NCBI GenBank assembly: GCA_027186245.1
Contig: CP114500.1
Location: 7,822,001-7,886,000 of the forward strand
Length of the DNA stretch: 64,000 nucleotides
DNA from: Coriaria nepalensis
Taxonomy: Eukaryota > Streptophyta > Magnoliopsida > Cucurbitales > Coriariaceae
Direction of reading: 5' to 3'
Each line of letters opens with the position of its first letter. The first letter of the stretch is position 1. The translations under genes were made by a program, and so were the position numbers. Under the pieces are notes generated by a model, which searched no databases, was not told where the DNA came from, and saw only the letters and a list, made by a program, of their open reading frames with translations. Positions 10,611-21,686 of this stretch are shown here, piece by piece.

Positions 10611-13600
10611 ATGAAGAAGGTTGAAGTCATGATGATCATAAAATACAGGATATGGGTTTTGGTGATCATCGTCATGGCGCAGGCGGTTCACACGATGCAA
10701 GCAAATAACATGACGACGACGACGATGAAGAACTCAGTGATGTGTTTGGAACAAGAAAGACAAGCATTGTTGGAGATGAAGGCCTTCTTCGACCAATATG
10801 TACTACTACCAGGTGAAGAACAATATCATGAGCACTATCTCATGTCTACATGGGTTAATAGTAATGCCCAAAATGCTGAGTGCTGCAATTGGGAAGGAGT
10901 CCGATGTAACCATACCACAGGCCATGTGGTGGGTCTCTCCCTTTCCGGAATATTTTCTTATGACTATCAAAAAATAATGATGGAGAAGAGAGAAGTGATA
11001 CTCAATATATCTATATTCTCTCATTTTGAAATGTTGTCATCTCTCGATTTATTCGATAATTTCTTCATTAAGAGTTGGTCTAATTGTAACAAAGGTACGT
11101 ACTTTTAACTTAATTATATATAATTATCATTGTTTATTGATGATGTCATATTAAAAAATTAATTATGTATGTACATTTTTGGGTTTTTTATGAAAAAGAG
11201 TTTATGATGATGAAGTTGGAGATGTTAGACCTTACATGGGGTGGATACAACAATACCATATTCTCATGTTTAGGTGAAGTCGCTCCATCTTTGAAGATCT
11301 TAAGACTCGGTGGTAATATGCTTACAAATCCTCTTCCTACTAAAGGTATTAATAAATTGACTAATTATTTTTTTTTCAAATTTTATAATTATCATTATTA
11401 TAATTATTTATTTATTTTTCAGATTTAGCTAAGTTGAGATACTTAGAAACACTGTATTTGTGGGAAAACAATCTTAATGATACTTTATGGATGAGAGGTA
11501 AATCATGATCTAGTTATATATACATATATATATGTTTGACTTATCTTTTTTTTTTTTTTCCTATTATTTATTTTTTCGTGAAGTGATTTAAGTTCCATTT
11601 AGATGAACTTACATGATTGATATTAAATGAATTTAACATCCGAGTAGTAGGTTTTAGTTATATTTTATGGCTTAAATTAGATATTATAAGACCCAAACCA
11701 ATCTAAATTAGACAAAATAAGTACTTTCGAATGAAACCATAATATGATTACAAGAGATATCTTATTATTATTACATTATTTTTCATATGATACAGACTTT
11801 GTTGAATTGAAAAATCTGAAATACTTGGATTTAAGCGATAATATGTTTACTGGGTGCCTGCCAAATGGAGGTAAATTAAGTGTTTAATTAAGATTTCCAT
11901 TTAATATTTTTGATGATGTCATATTAAATAAAATAAATTATGTATGTATGTATTTGGGTTTTTTTTTTTCATGAGAAAGGGTTTATGATGATGAAGTTGG
12001 AGACGTTAGACCTTACATGGGGTGGATACAACAATACCATATTCTCATGTTTAGGTGAAGTCACTCCATCATTGAAAATCTTAAGACTCGGTGGTAATAA
12101 GCTTACAAGTCCTATTCCTGTTAAAGGTATTAATAAATTAACTAATTATTTATTTTTCAAATTTTATAATTATCATTATTATCTTTACTTTTCTCTTTTT
12201 TTCCAGATTTAGCCAAGTTAAGATACTTAGAAACACTGGATTTGTCGAATAATTATGGTCTCAATAGTACTTTAAGGATGAGAGGTAACTCGTGATCTAA
12301 TTATATATATATATGTTTGATTTTATGATGAGAGGTACTTAGAAACCATAATATGATTACAAGAGATATCTTATTATTATTACATTATTTTTCATATGAT
12401 ACAGACTTTGTTGAATTGAAAAATCTGAAATACTTGGATTTAAGCGGTAATATGTTTAATGGGTGCCTGCCAAATGGAGGTAAATTAAGTGTTTAATTAA
12501 GATTTCCATTTAATATTTTTTGATGATGTCATATTAAATAAAATAAATTATGTATGTATGTATTTGGGTTTTTTTTTTTTTTTATGAGAAAGGGTTTATG
12601 ATGATGAAGATGGAGACGTTAAACCTTACATGGGGTGGATACAACAATACCATATTCTCATGTTTAGGTGAAGTCACTCCATCATTGAAAATCTTAAGAC
12701 TCGGTGGTAATAAGCTTACAAGTCCTATTCCTGTTAAAGGTATTAATAAATTAACTAATTATTTATTTTTCAAATTTTATAATTATCATTATTATCTTTA
12801 CTTTTCTCTTTTTTTCCAGATTTAGCCAAGTTAAGATACTTAGAAACACTGGATTTGTCGAATAATTATGGTCTCAATAGTACTTTAAGGATGAGAGGTA
12901 ACTCGTGATCTAATTATATATATATATGTTTGATTTTATGATGAGAGGTACTTAGAAACCATAATATGATTACAAGAGATATCTTATTATTATTACATTA
13001 TTTTTCATATGATACAGACTTTGTTGAATTGAAAAATCTGAAATACTTGGATTTAAGCGGTAATATGTTTAATGGGTGCCTGCCAAATGGAGGTAAATTA
13101 AGTGTTTAATTAAGATTTCCATTTAATATTTTTTGATGATGTCATATTAAATAAAATAAATTATGTATGTATGTATTTGGGTTTTTTTTTTTTTTCATGA
13201 GAAAGGGTTTATGATGATGAAGTTGGAGACGTTAGACCTTACATCGGGTGGATACAACAATACCATATTCTCATGTTTAGGTGAAGTCACTCCATCATTG
13301 AAAATCTTAAGACTCGGTGGTAATAAGCTTACAAGTCCTATTCCTGTTAAAGGTATTAATAAATTAACTAATTATTTATTTTTCAAATTTTATAATTATC
13401 ATTATTATCTTTACTTTTTTCTTTTTTCCAGATTTAGCCAAGTTAAGATACTTAGAAACACTGGATTTGTCGGTTAATAATCTTAATGGTACTTTATGGA
13501 TGAGAGGTAAATTGTGATCTAGTTATATATATATATATATGTGTGTGTTTGACTTATCTTCTTTTTTTTTTCCTATTATTTATTTTTTCGTGAAGTGATT

Positions 13601-16600
13601 TAAGTTCCATTTAGATGAACTTACGAGATTAATATTAAATGAATTTAACATTCTAAGTAGTAGATTTTAGTTATATTTTATGGCTTAAATTAGATATTAT
13701 AAGACCCAAACCAATCTAAACTAGACAAAATAAGTACTTTCTAATAAAATCATAATATGATGATTACAAGAGATATCTTATTATTATTACATTTTTTTTC
13801 TTATGATCCAGACTTTGCTAAATTGGAAAATCTTAAATACCTCGATTTAAGCTTGAATGAGTTTACTGGGTGTCTGCCAAATGGAGGTAAATTAAGTGTT
13901 TAATTAAGATTTCCATTTAATATTTTTTTGATGATGTCATATTAAATAAAATAAATTATGTATGTATGTATTTGGGTTTTTTTTTTTTTTCATGAGAAAG
14001 GGTTTATGATGATGAAGATGGAGACGTTAAACCTTACATGGGGTAGAAACAACAATACTATATTCTCATGTTTAAGTGAAGTCACTCCATCATTGAAAAT
14101 CTTAAGACTCGGTGGTAATATGCTTACAAATCCTCTTCCTACTAAAGGTATTAATAAATTAACTAATTATTTATTTTTCAAATTTTATAATTATCATTAT
14201 TATCTTTACTTTTCTCTTTTTTCCAGATTTAGCCAAGTTAAGATACTTAGAAACACTGGATTTGTCGAGTAATTATGGTCTCAATAGTACTTTAAGGATG
14301 AGAGGTAACTCGTGATCTAATTATATATATATATGTTTGATTTTATCTTCTTCTTTCTTTTTTTCCTATTATTTATTTTTTTATGGAGTGATTTAAGTTT
14401 CATTTAGATGAATTTACTAAATTGATAGTAAATAAATTTTATTTTTAGTTATATTTTATAAGCTTAAATTATATTATTTTTCTCTATATATATTTTATTG
14501 AATTCAAAAATCAGGAATATTTGGATTTGACTTCTAATAAGTTTATAAGGACTTTACTGACTACCTGTCAAATGGATCGAGTAAATTAACTGTCTAACGA
14601 AGATATTCATTTAAGCTCATATTAATACTAATTTTCACTCATATTATTATTATTATATATTTTTTTCTTCTCATAATACATATTTTGCTGAACTAGAGAA
14701 CTTAGAATGATTAGATTTGAGCTCTAATAAGTTTCTTGACTACTTGCTAAATGAAGGTAAATTAAATGTCTAATTAAGATCTCTATTTAATATTATTTCT
14801 AGAAAGATAAATATCGACATAATATAATTAATAAGTTCTGCTTTAATTTATATATATATATATAATTCAAATCTTACGACTTTTTAATATTAGAATATAT
14901 TTCTCTTTCGACAGATATGAAACTACTCAGAAACTTGAAATATTTAGATCTAAGTAACATCAATTTCGATGGATCTCTCCAGACAGGTAAGAATTTAAAT
15001 AAGAAATAAATTATATTTTATCCTGCCAAAGTACTTTTTAAAATTATTATGATATATCCAATTTCATAATTTATTCCTAAACAGACATCAATTAGCGAAG
15101 CTTATTCAAATCAAAATAATTTATTTTTCTTTTTTTATATTGTTATCTTTTTTGGCCTACAGGATTGTGTGAAATTTCAAAGAATCTGGTCGAAGTGGAT
15201 CTAAGCAGTAATGCATTAATTGGCCCCATCCCAGACTGTATTGGAAACTTTACTAACCTTCGAGTTCTTGATATCTCAAGTAACCATTTGACCGGAAACA
15301 TTCCAACTACAGCCCTTCAGAAACTTACTAATCTTGTAGCTCTTTCTCTCTTCCACAACCAATTTGAAGGTTCATTCTCAGTAAGCCCCTTGGCTAATCA
15401 TTCAAAGCTCAAACTCTTTACACTTTCTGGAAATGAAAATAAGTTTCACTTTGAAACAGAACCACCCCCATGCCTACCTTCGTTTCAGTTGGAAGCCTTC
15501 ATCTTGCTAAACTCTAATCTTGATAGGATCCCCAGCTTTTTATTATACCAATATGATCTACGATATGTTGACCTCTCAGGTAACAATATTGGTGGAACAT
15601 TTCCAACTTGGATCTTAGACAATAACTCCAACTTGGACACGTTGATATTGCAGAAGAACTCGATCAGGGGGCCACTTCTACTGCCAAAAGTACCGCATAA
15701 TCTGTCTAGTTTGCGAGTTTCACAGAACATGCTTAATGGTCAGCTTCCGGACCACATCGGTTTCCTCCTTCCAGAAATGACGATTCTCAACCTATCAATG
15801 AATAGTTTTCAAGGAAATCCTTTACCTTTTTCGATGGGTCAGATGACTCGACTATATGTAGTTGACTTGTCTTACAATAATTTATCCGGTGAGTTAGATT
15901 CACGTACATTTTCCAGGATACAAGGTTTAGAATATTTGGATCTGTCGAATAACAAACTACATGGGAAAATATACCTTTCTCACTTATCAAATTCAAGTAG
16001 TTTATACATGTTGAGCTTGGCAAATAACCGTTTCACAGAGATGGTTATAGGAGGAAGGTTATGGAATCAGACTTCCTTATATATTTTAGACATCTCAAAC
16101 AATCTCTTATCGGGTAGAATTCCGAATTCGATTGATCGTCTCCCAAATTTGCGAGTTCTTCAGATTTCAAATAATTCTATGCAAGGTCAGCTTCCGTTCG
16201 AACTATGCAACCTTCAAAAGCTCTTATATTTAGATCTATCACAAAATCAGTTGTCTGGATCCATACCCTCGTGCTTCAATTATACTTCGTTGGAATATCT
16301 GTACATGCACAGGAATAATTTCACTGGGTTGATACCTAGGGCATTGACCCAAAGTTCCGAGCTAAAGGTACTTAGTTTAGGGCACAACAATTTTTTTGGA
16401 AGTATTCCTGAGTGGATCAGTGGGTTTAAACGTTTGCGGATGCTTCTATTGGGAAAAAATCGGTTGCAAGGCGAAATTCCTATGCAGTTATGCCAACTGG
16501 TTGACCTTAGAATTTTAGATTTCTCAGAGAACAAGCTTCAGGGTTCAATACCTTCATGCTTATACAATATTACGTATTGGAAAATTAGAGATCCGCACTC

Positions 16601-17336
16601 TTTCGATTACGGATCCGTAGAGTCCTTTGGATTGACTACTTCCTTATCTAGTTATTCTGATACAATGCTAGCGTTAGATGATCCTGCTGATGAGTATGAG
16701 TTACTTGCTGGACAAGTAGAGGCAGAGTTTACTAATAAGAAAAGAATTGACATTTATAAAGGTGGCATTGCTAACAGCATAACTGTATTCGACTTGTCAT
16801 GTAACCAATTAACGGGCGATATTCCGGTTCAAATTGGAAATCTACCTACACTCCAAGTTATGAATTTGTCGCATAACTGCTTATCAGGATTTATTCCGGA
16901 GAGTTTCTCAAACTTGACAATGATAGAGAGCTTGGATCTTTCCAACAACAATTTGAGCGGGAAAATACCTCCTCACCTTGCCGGGCTAAACAAGTTGTCT
17001 ATGTTCAACGTATCATATAATAACTTGTCTGGTCCAGTTCCGGAAGGTGGACAGTTTGATACTTTTGATGATAGCCATAGTTATGATGGTAACCCTTTTC
17101 TTCTTGTGCCATCGTTCGCCAAAGCTCGCCCCATTGATCCCGTAACATCACCGGGAGAAGAAGAAGAGGAGGATGGATCCAACATTGATATGGTATCATT
17201 CTACTGGAGTTTTGGTGCATCCTATGTCACATTATCTTTCGGAGTAGCAGCGGTTCTCTACATCAATCCTTATTGGCGTAGGGCTTGGTTCAATTTCATT
17301 GATGCATGTTTCTATTACTTCTGCGACTTATTTTAG
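10611..17336 (+). CDS. Receptor-like protein with expanded LRR exon array (RLP gene 1)
   Basis: This is a cell-surface LRR receptor without a kinase; family members usually signal through SOBIR1-type adaptor kinases in defence or development. I read 17 coding exons: 10611-11094, fifteen short LRR exons from 11199 to 14986, and the terminal exon 15163-17336. They total 4,149 nt (1,382 aa), long for an RLP. Features in order: signal peptide (about residues 1-31); N-terminal cap with CLEQERQALLE and ECCNWEGVRCN; many extracellular LRRs; an island near YNITYWKIRDP; more LRRs; acidic GEEEEEDG; a membrane helix at WSFGASYVTLSFGVAAVLYI; and a short cytosolic tail. The multi-intron structure recalls the RLP13/RLP15/CuRe1 group rather than intronless RLPs. 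The start MKKVEV is shared with RLP gene 2. Two decayed LRR exons lie in the intron 14305-14914. The ligand is unknown. Confidence 0.88.
11199..14304 (+). repeat. Five repeated LRR exon modules in RLP gene 1
   Basis: The modules consist of exons of 147, 75-78 and 75 nt. Exons: 11199-11345, 11423-11497, 11796-11870; 11980-12126, 12207-12284, 12405-12479; 12593-12739, 12820-12897, 13018-13092; 13206-13352, 13432-13506, 13812-13886; 14001-14147, 14227-14304 (the third exon of this module is decayed). Every exon begins and ends in phase 1, so whole modules can be added or lost without a frameshift. The 147-nt exon encodes two LRRs and the others one each. Confidence 0.9.
11940..13162 (+). repeat. 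Two near-identical ~611-bp tandem copies
   Basis: The stretches 11940-12549 and 12550-13162 match almost base for base, introns included. Differences seen are poly-T length and a few substitutions in the 147-nt exon (LETLDLT versus METLNLT). Intron identity implies a recent duplication. Confidence 0.88.
14490..14760 (+). pseudogene. Two decayed LRR exons inside an RLP gene 1 intron
   Basis: The first (about 14492-14581) resembles the DFVELKNLKYLDL exon but lacks a proper acceptor and donor. The second (14682-14756, 75 nt) has CAT where the acceptor CAG should be, and an in-frame TGA. Both are presumably removed with the intron. A counterpart of the first lies in RLP gene 2 at about 43140-43200. 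Confidence 0.75.
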
Positions 17337-17659
17337 CAAATCCTTATGTTTGTTAGAGCTGTAATCCCTTTGAATTGAGAATAATTCAGTGTGGTTTAAT
17401 TTATGTACTTATGGAAGAAGTGCAGAGTATGAGTAATGCTGTTTCTTGATGTGTAGTCTACCATATATTTGAAGTTTAGGCTTGTAAGGTACTCATGCTA
17501 AACAAATTATTAATATTACCACATGACATTTATTATTTCCGATCGATCTAAATAGTTATCGATCCATCTCTTCGGTTTAAAAGAGATATATAAATAAATG
17601 AAGACAAATCGTCGAAAGAAAAACCAAAGGACATGGAACCAACGAATGAGAAGAATGGC
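17337..17659 (+). other. RLP gene 1 3' UTR and flank
   Basis: The first part (GTAATCCCTTTGAATTGAG and on) matches the reverse complement downstream of RLP gene 2 at about 40490-40530, showing that the duplicated block extends past the stop codon. No other gene is seen. Confidence 0.6.
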
Positions 17660-18207
17660 CTAGAGAGAGAGATCAGCCAAGCCAAAGGTTCTTGAAACAG
17701 CTTTGCACCAAGATTCCAGCTTCTTCTTCCTCAACTTCTCATCTATTACAGGACTGAAAGTCTTGGCAATGTTATAACTCTATCTTCTGAGTCGAAAATC
17801 TCAGATTCTGTCTGAACTCCAGTCTCTAATCCGGTAGCATAAACAGTTCCTAGTGCTGTGGTCTCTATGTCCGCTGGTCTCACCACTGGACCACCCAGCA
17901 AATCAGCCTATAAAAATAAGATACATGCTTATAAAAAAAAAAAACCCAGAGAAATTTTTACAGATTCAAACACAATTCCAAGAGAACTACCTAATCTGAT
18001 CATATTATTGACAGAGTAAACAAAATTAGAATGAGAAAAAAGAGGCATAAAAAGGAGGCAAACCTGAATTTGCATCAAAAGGTTGTTAATAGTATCACCG
18101 CCATCAACTCTAAGGACAAACTGACCCGCATCATTCTTGACCTCACCCTCTTCTCCAGCATCTTTATGCATCGAATCAAGCACGTCTTTCACTTGGAAAC
18201 ACATGCT
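17660..18207 (-). pseudogene. Glycerol kinase C-terminal fragment (GLI1/NHO1-like)
   Basis: Glycerol kinase phosphorylates glycerol to glycerol-3-phosphate; the Arabidopsis gene GLI1/NHO1 also affects non-host resistance. Two exons of the C-terminal end remain. Exon 18207-18064 begins SMCFQVKDVLDSM and contains FVLRVDGGDTINNLLMQIQ, where the family normally has DGGAT. Exon 17907-17660 contains VVRPADIETTALGTVYATG and the end KKKLESWCKAVSRTFGLADL. A frameshift between EIFDSEDRVIT and FSPVIDEKLRKKK separates the last two parts. All N-terminal and catalytic exons are missing upstream. This is a truncated, frameshifted pseudogene. Confidence 0.88.
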
Positions 18208-19544
18208 CTTTGTTTGCAAATATACACAAAAATAAGCATCATAAAAAACATATTATTACATTATAAGGGTAAAATGTATTTAAAAAAAAAGAAAGGAAAC
18301 CAGTAGAAAAAAAAAGTATATTTGCAAACCGGATATATGATAGGAAAATGAATCTTAGGCAAAAACAGATTTTCCATTATCGGTGCCAAATATTTTATTA
18401 CGTGTGATACAACGGATTATGAATTAAATGGTTGTACCACTACCGATTCCCCGACAAATTTTCTTTTATATGAACGCTATACCACACTGAATCCCAAAAA
18501 CTCTGGAGAGAAAATAAAATGAGAGAGAGAGATAATTTTGTGATATGAAATTTTTAAAAGGAGAGTCAATTTATAAATTCATAGAATTCATTATTTTAAT
18601 TTTTAATTCAGAATTAAAACGAAAATAATAATTACAAAATTTCATTTTTAAGGAAAGTAACAACGTACAAAAACCACTCATTGGGATCTACAAAACTCTT
18701 TTCCTTGTAAAAGAGTTATAAGCTATGCAATTAGATAATATTAATTATAATTGAATGATTTAGATACATATCTTAAAATAATATATATTTTTGGCTCATA
18801 CTTTATAAATAGATTTCAATAATTAGTTTGGGATCCACTTGTTAAAGTTATATCAATACCTACATCCATTGACGCAAATTGATTTTAAATTAGATATCTA
18901 TCGATCGATCTTAAACAATAATATCATATAATTTGTCATGGATTTTGTGATTGCATTCATAATTATAACATGTTTATATATATATATACACGTGACATAT
19001 AATTACATTCCATTTTTTTCATTATAATACACGGAGTTTGGCCACTATGCTATGTTATGTTATGTTATGATGGTCAATAATTACCATTAATTACAACAAC
19101 TCACTTCTCGCTACCATATTTTTTATGTCGTATATTTTCATAAATTCAATCCGACATGTCGTTTTCTAAATCGATGCCATAACGAACGAATATTTACAAT
19201 GTGTCGGGCTCAAACCCAACTACCGATAACGGGCCGAGCAACTCACCACCAATTCGAAATTCGAACACAACAGTGTCAGTCTCAAACGGATTCTTCAGTG
19301 GGGCCCTCGAGAAACTCGCGACTCTTTCGCTTTCCCAACCGCTCCGCACGTGTGGACCGGAGAGTAATGTTTTCGCGCCAACTACTGCTTGCACCATATT
19401 CTTGAAACGAACCAACTGGAACGCGACACGTCATGAACCGGAGAGCGGACATGGCCGAAATGTATTGGTCTCCGTTTTCTTTATTATTTAAAAAAAAAAC
19501 AAAAAAACAAAAAGAAAAGGAAGGTGAAGAGAGAAAAGGAACAC
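18208..19544. other. AT-rich intergenic DNA with a GC-richer patch
   Basis: From 18208 to about 19190 the sequence is AT-rich with short tandem runs (for example repeated TATGT near 19050) and no gene. A GC-richer patch at 19199-19490 has overlapping open frames on both strands, up to 96 codons from a GTG. I recognise none of them; the patch could be a gene fragment or a CpG-rich promoter remnant. Confidence 0.4.
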
Positions 19545-20400
19545 GAAGCGGGGACCATCCGTCGTGCCGTCCACCTTGGTGTTAATGTTAAGATGATCAC
19601 AGGTGACCAGCTTGCCATTGGAAAGGAGACTGGTCGCAGGCTTGGTATGGGAACCAACATGTATCCCTCTTCCACACTCCTTGAAGAAACCAAGGACGAG
19701 TCAGTAGCATCCCTTCCTATTCACGAGTCAGCCAGATGATCACATGTATCACTCTGTTTATTTTATGATGGTTTCTACCTGAATTGCTGTGTATGCACAC
19801 TGGGGCTTTGCTAGGATTAAGGGGGTTGGATGGGGATGGGCCGGGATAATCTAGCTTTACAGCATCATCATCTACATCCCTATGGATATTCTCGAATTCA
19901 TCATCCGATATGCATTGAGCGGCAAGGCCAGGGATAATCTACTCCAAAACAAGGTATAGATTTTGCTCAAGTTAAAACAAATCAGGTATTTTCCTTATCC
20001 ATCCCCATGCTTATTTCGATTCGTTTTTCTTTTTAAATCCAGACTGCTTTCACAACAAAGAAGGATTATGGACGGGGAGAGAGAGAGGCACAATGGTCTA
20101 CCGCACAACGTACTCTTCACGGCCTTCAACCCCCAGAAACTTCTGATCTGCTCCCAGAAAATAGCAGTTACCGGGCCGAGGTTGCCCGGTAATAATGAAA
20201 TAAATGCTCTCAAAAAATATCTTATGCATCATTAGACAACAAATTCAATTATGACAAACTGAATATTTCGTTTCTCTGATCTCTTTCCATTTTGGTTCTG
20301 TAGGTTAAGGGAGCTTAACACCCTAAAAGGCCACGTTGAGTCCATGGTGAAACTCAAGGGTCTGGATATTGAAACAATCCAACAGCACTACACCGTTTAG
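19545..20400 (+). pseudogene. Plasma-membrane H+-ATPase (AHA-type) remnant
   Basis: The intact enzyme is a P-type ATPase that pumps protons across the plasma membrane. The pieces here are: the P-domain segment [21 protein letters not shown] (with [14 protein letters not shown]) at about 19556-19700; WGFARIKGVGWGWAGII then [15 protein letters not shown] at 19801-19960, split by a TAG at 19852 where the family has Trp; [19 protein letters not shown] at about 20040-20195; and the last exon to HYTV at 20305-20400. A large central part is deleted between the first two pieces, and about a dozen codons (the ELSEIAEQAKRR region) are lost before AEVAR. The C-terminal YTV, the 14-3-3 binding end, survives. 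Retained introns show it is not a processed copy. Confidence 0.9.
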
Positions 20401-20754
20401 ACCTGCAGGCCATCTTTTTTTTCTTTTTCTTTTTCTTTTTCCTCAAAAGTATTAGAGCGCAAGGAACAAAATCTAGAGCAAAAGAAGACAAAAAAAAAAA
20501 AAAAAAAAAAACTCTCTTATAGAGTCATATATATGTTTGTCTTATCTTCTTCTTCCTCTTATTACAGCAATGCTGTAATAGAATGGAAGCTTCTACACAA
20601 TAATTCCAGCGCTTGACGAAATTTTTGGCCCTAGCTAGACAAAATCCAGTGCTGGCTTTTCTTACGATATAGATGATCAACATTTTTTTTTTTTTTTGGT
20701 GATATTATTAAGAATAGAAGAAACCTGATACATGCATATGCTTAGTTGATTTCT
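20401..20754. other. Intergenic, with a 22-bp A tract
   Basis: The stretch holds the former 3' flank of the ATPase relic, a poly-A run at 20490-20511 and a T run near 20683. No gene is seen. Confidence 0.4.
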
Positions 20755-21278
20755 CTATTCTTCACTAATGCTCTGTAGACAAGGCTGCCAATGATGAAAA
20801 GCTGCAAGCTGTCTCTTTGAAGATAAACTATTTGTCTTGTTATTCCTTGTAGTAATATTGTCCTTGCTCGTATGATCACCATTATTTTCTCTGATCTTGA
20901 TCATTGAGAAACAGAAACTTGTATTCTTCTTTGTGTTTTGCCAACAAGAAGATTCCCAGCTTTTGTCTCCTTCATATTCTTGTTTCACAGATTGAGCAGA
21001 AGGAGAGAGTTCTTCAAGGCTATCCTTTGAAGCTTCCTTACACTACTCAACGGCACGACGTAGTACTTCTTCCCGAGCATTAGGGTCTTATCCGGTCCAA
21101 CGACTGCCCATGGCTCTTGGAATATGTACGGATGAGTCACGCAGCATATCGGGTTCCGTGCCATGATTTCCGATGCGAGAACGGGCTGGTTGATGAGCTC
21201 AATGTGGCTGCCTGGATGAACAATCTTGAGAAATTCGTTGCCCGTGCTTTTGGGACATAACCAGTTTGACAAGGACAT
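20755..21278 (-). pseudogene. PADRE (DUF4228)-type protein gene, frameshifted
   Basis: PADRE proteins are small plant proteins often induced by stress and pathogens; their biochemical role is not established. The first frame (21278-20985) starts MSLSNWLCPKSTGNEF and contains KIVHPGSHIELINQPVLASE, NPICCVTHPYIFQEPWAVV and YYVVPLSSVRKLQR, the domain core. The conserved tail lies in another frame ending at 20755 (FHHWQPCLQSISEE, matching the family W-x-P-x-L-x-SI-SE ending). Joining them needs a shift equivalent to one missing base just after RKLQR (about 21010-21035), with no room for an intron. It may be a recent pseudogene, a truncated 97-aa protein, or a sequencing error. Confidence 0.7.
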
Positions 21279-21686
21279 GGTCTTGTTTTGCGTTTTGGAA
21301 GAGATTTTGGGAAAGTTAAAACAAAAAATTACACTAAATTGGTTTTTTTCTTCTTTACAATTTGTTCTTAAAAGTTTATAAATGATAATGAAAATGATTT
21401 TTCTATATCCATTTATTTACATAATCCTTTAAGTATCTTTTTATATTTATTATCTAATAATAAAAATAAAAAATAAAAAGAAATTTCAAATTTCAAAATC
21501 AGATAAAGTAGTAATGTTTATCATGTGGGATCCACGAGTGATATTGCAATTTCCAATAATCCAATCATTCCAAGAAAAGGGGCTAAAAAGAAAAAAAGCG
21601 GTTATCGGTTTGAAATATCTATCGTTTCCGTTCTAAGAATCTTCATATTCTCTTTCTCAGAAGAACACCAGAAGAGGAAAGAAAAA
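21279..21686. promoter_or_regulatory. Shared upstream region of the PADRE and F-box genes
   Basis: The PADRE gene (-) and the F-box/LRR gene (+) diverge from this AT-rich 408-bp stretch, which must hold both promoters. No clear cis-element was identified. Confidence 0.4.

Noticed and set aside
14305..14914. Extra LRR exons of RLP gene 1 at 14492 and 14682 as coding
   Set aside because: The acceptors lack AG and an in-frame stop is present, while the frame closes correctly when both are skipped.
20490..20511. Poly-A run behind the H+-ATPase relic as evidence of a retrocopy
   Set aside because: The relic retains introns, so it is not processed; the tract is a chance A run.
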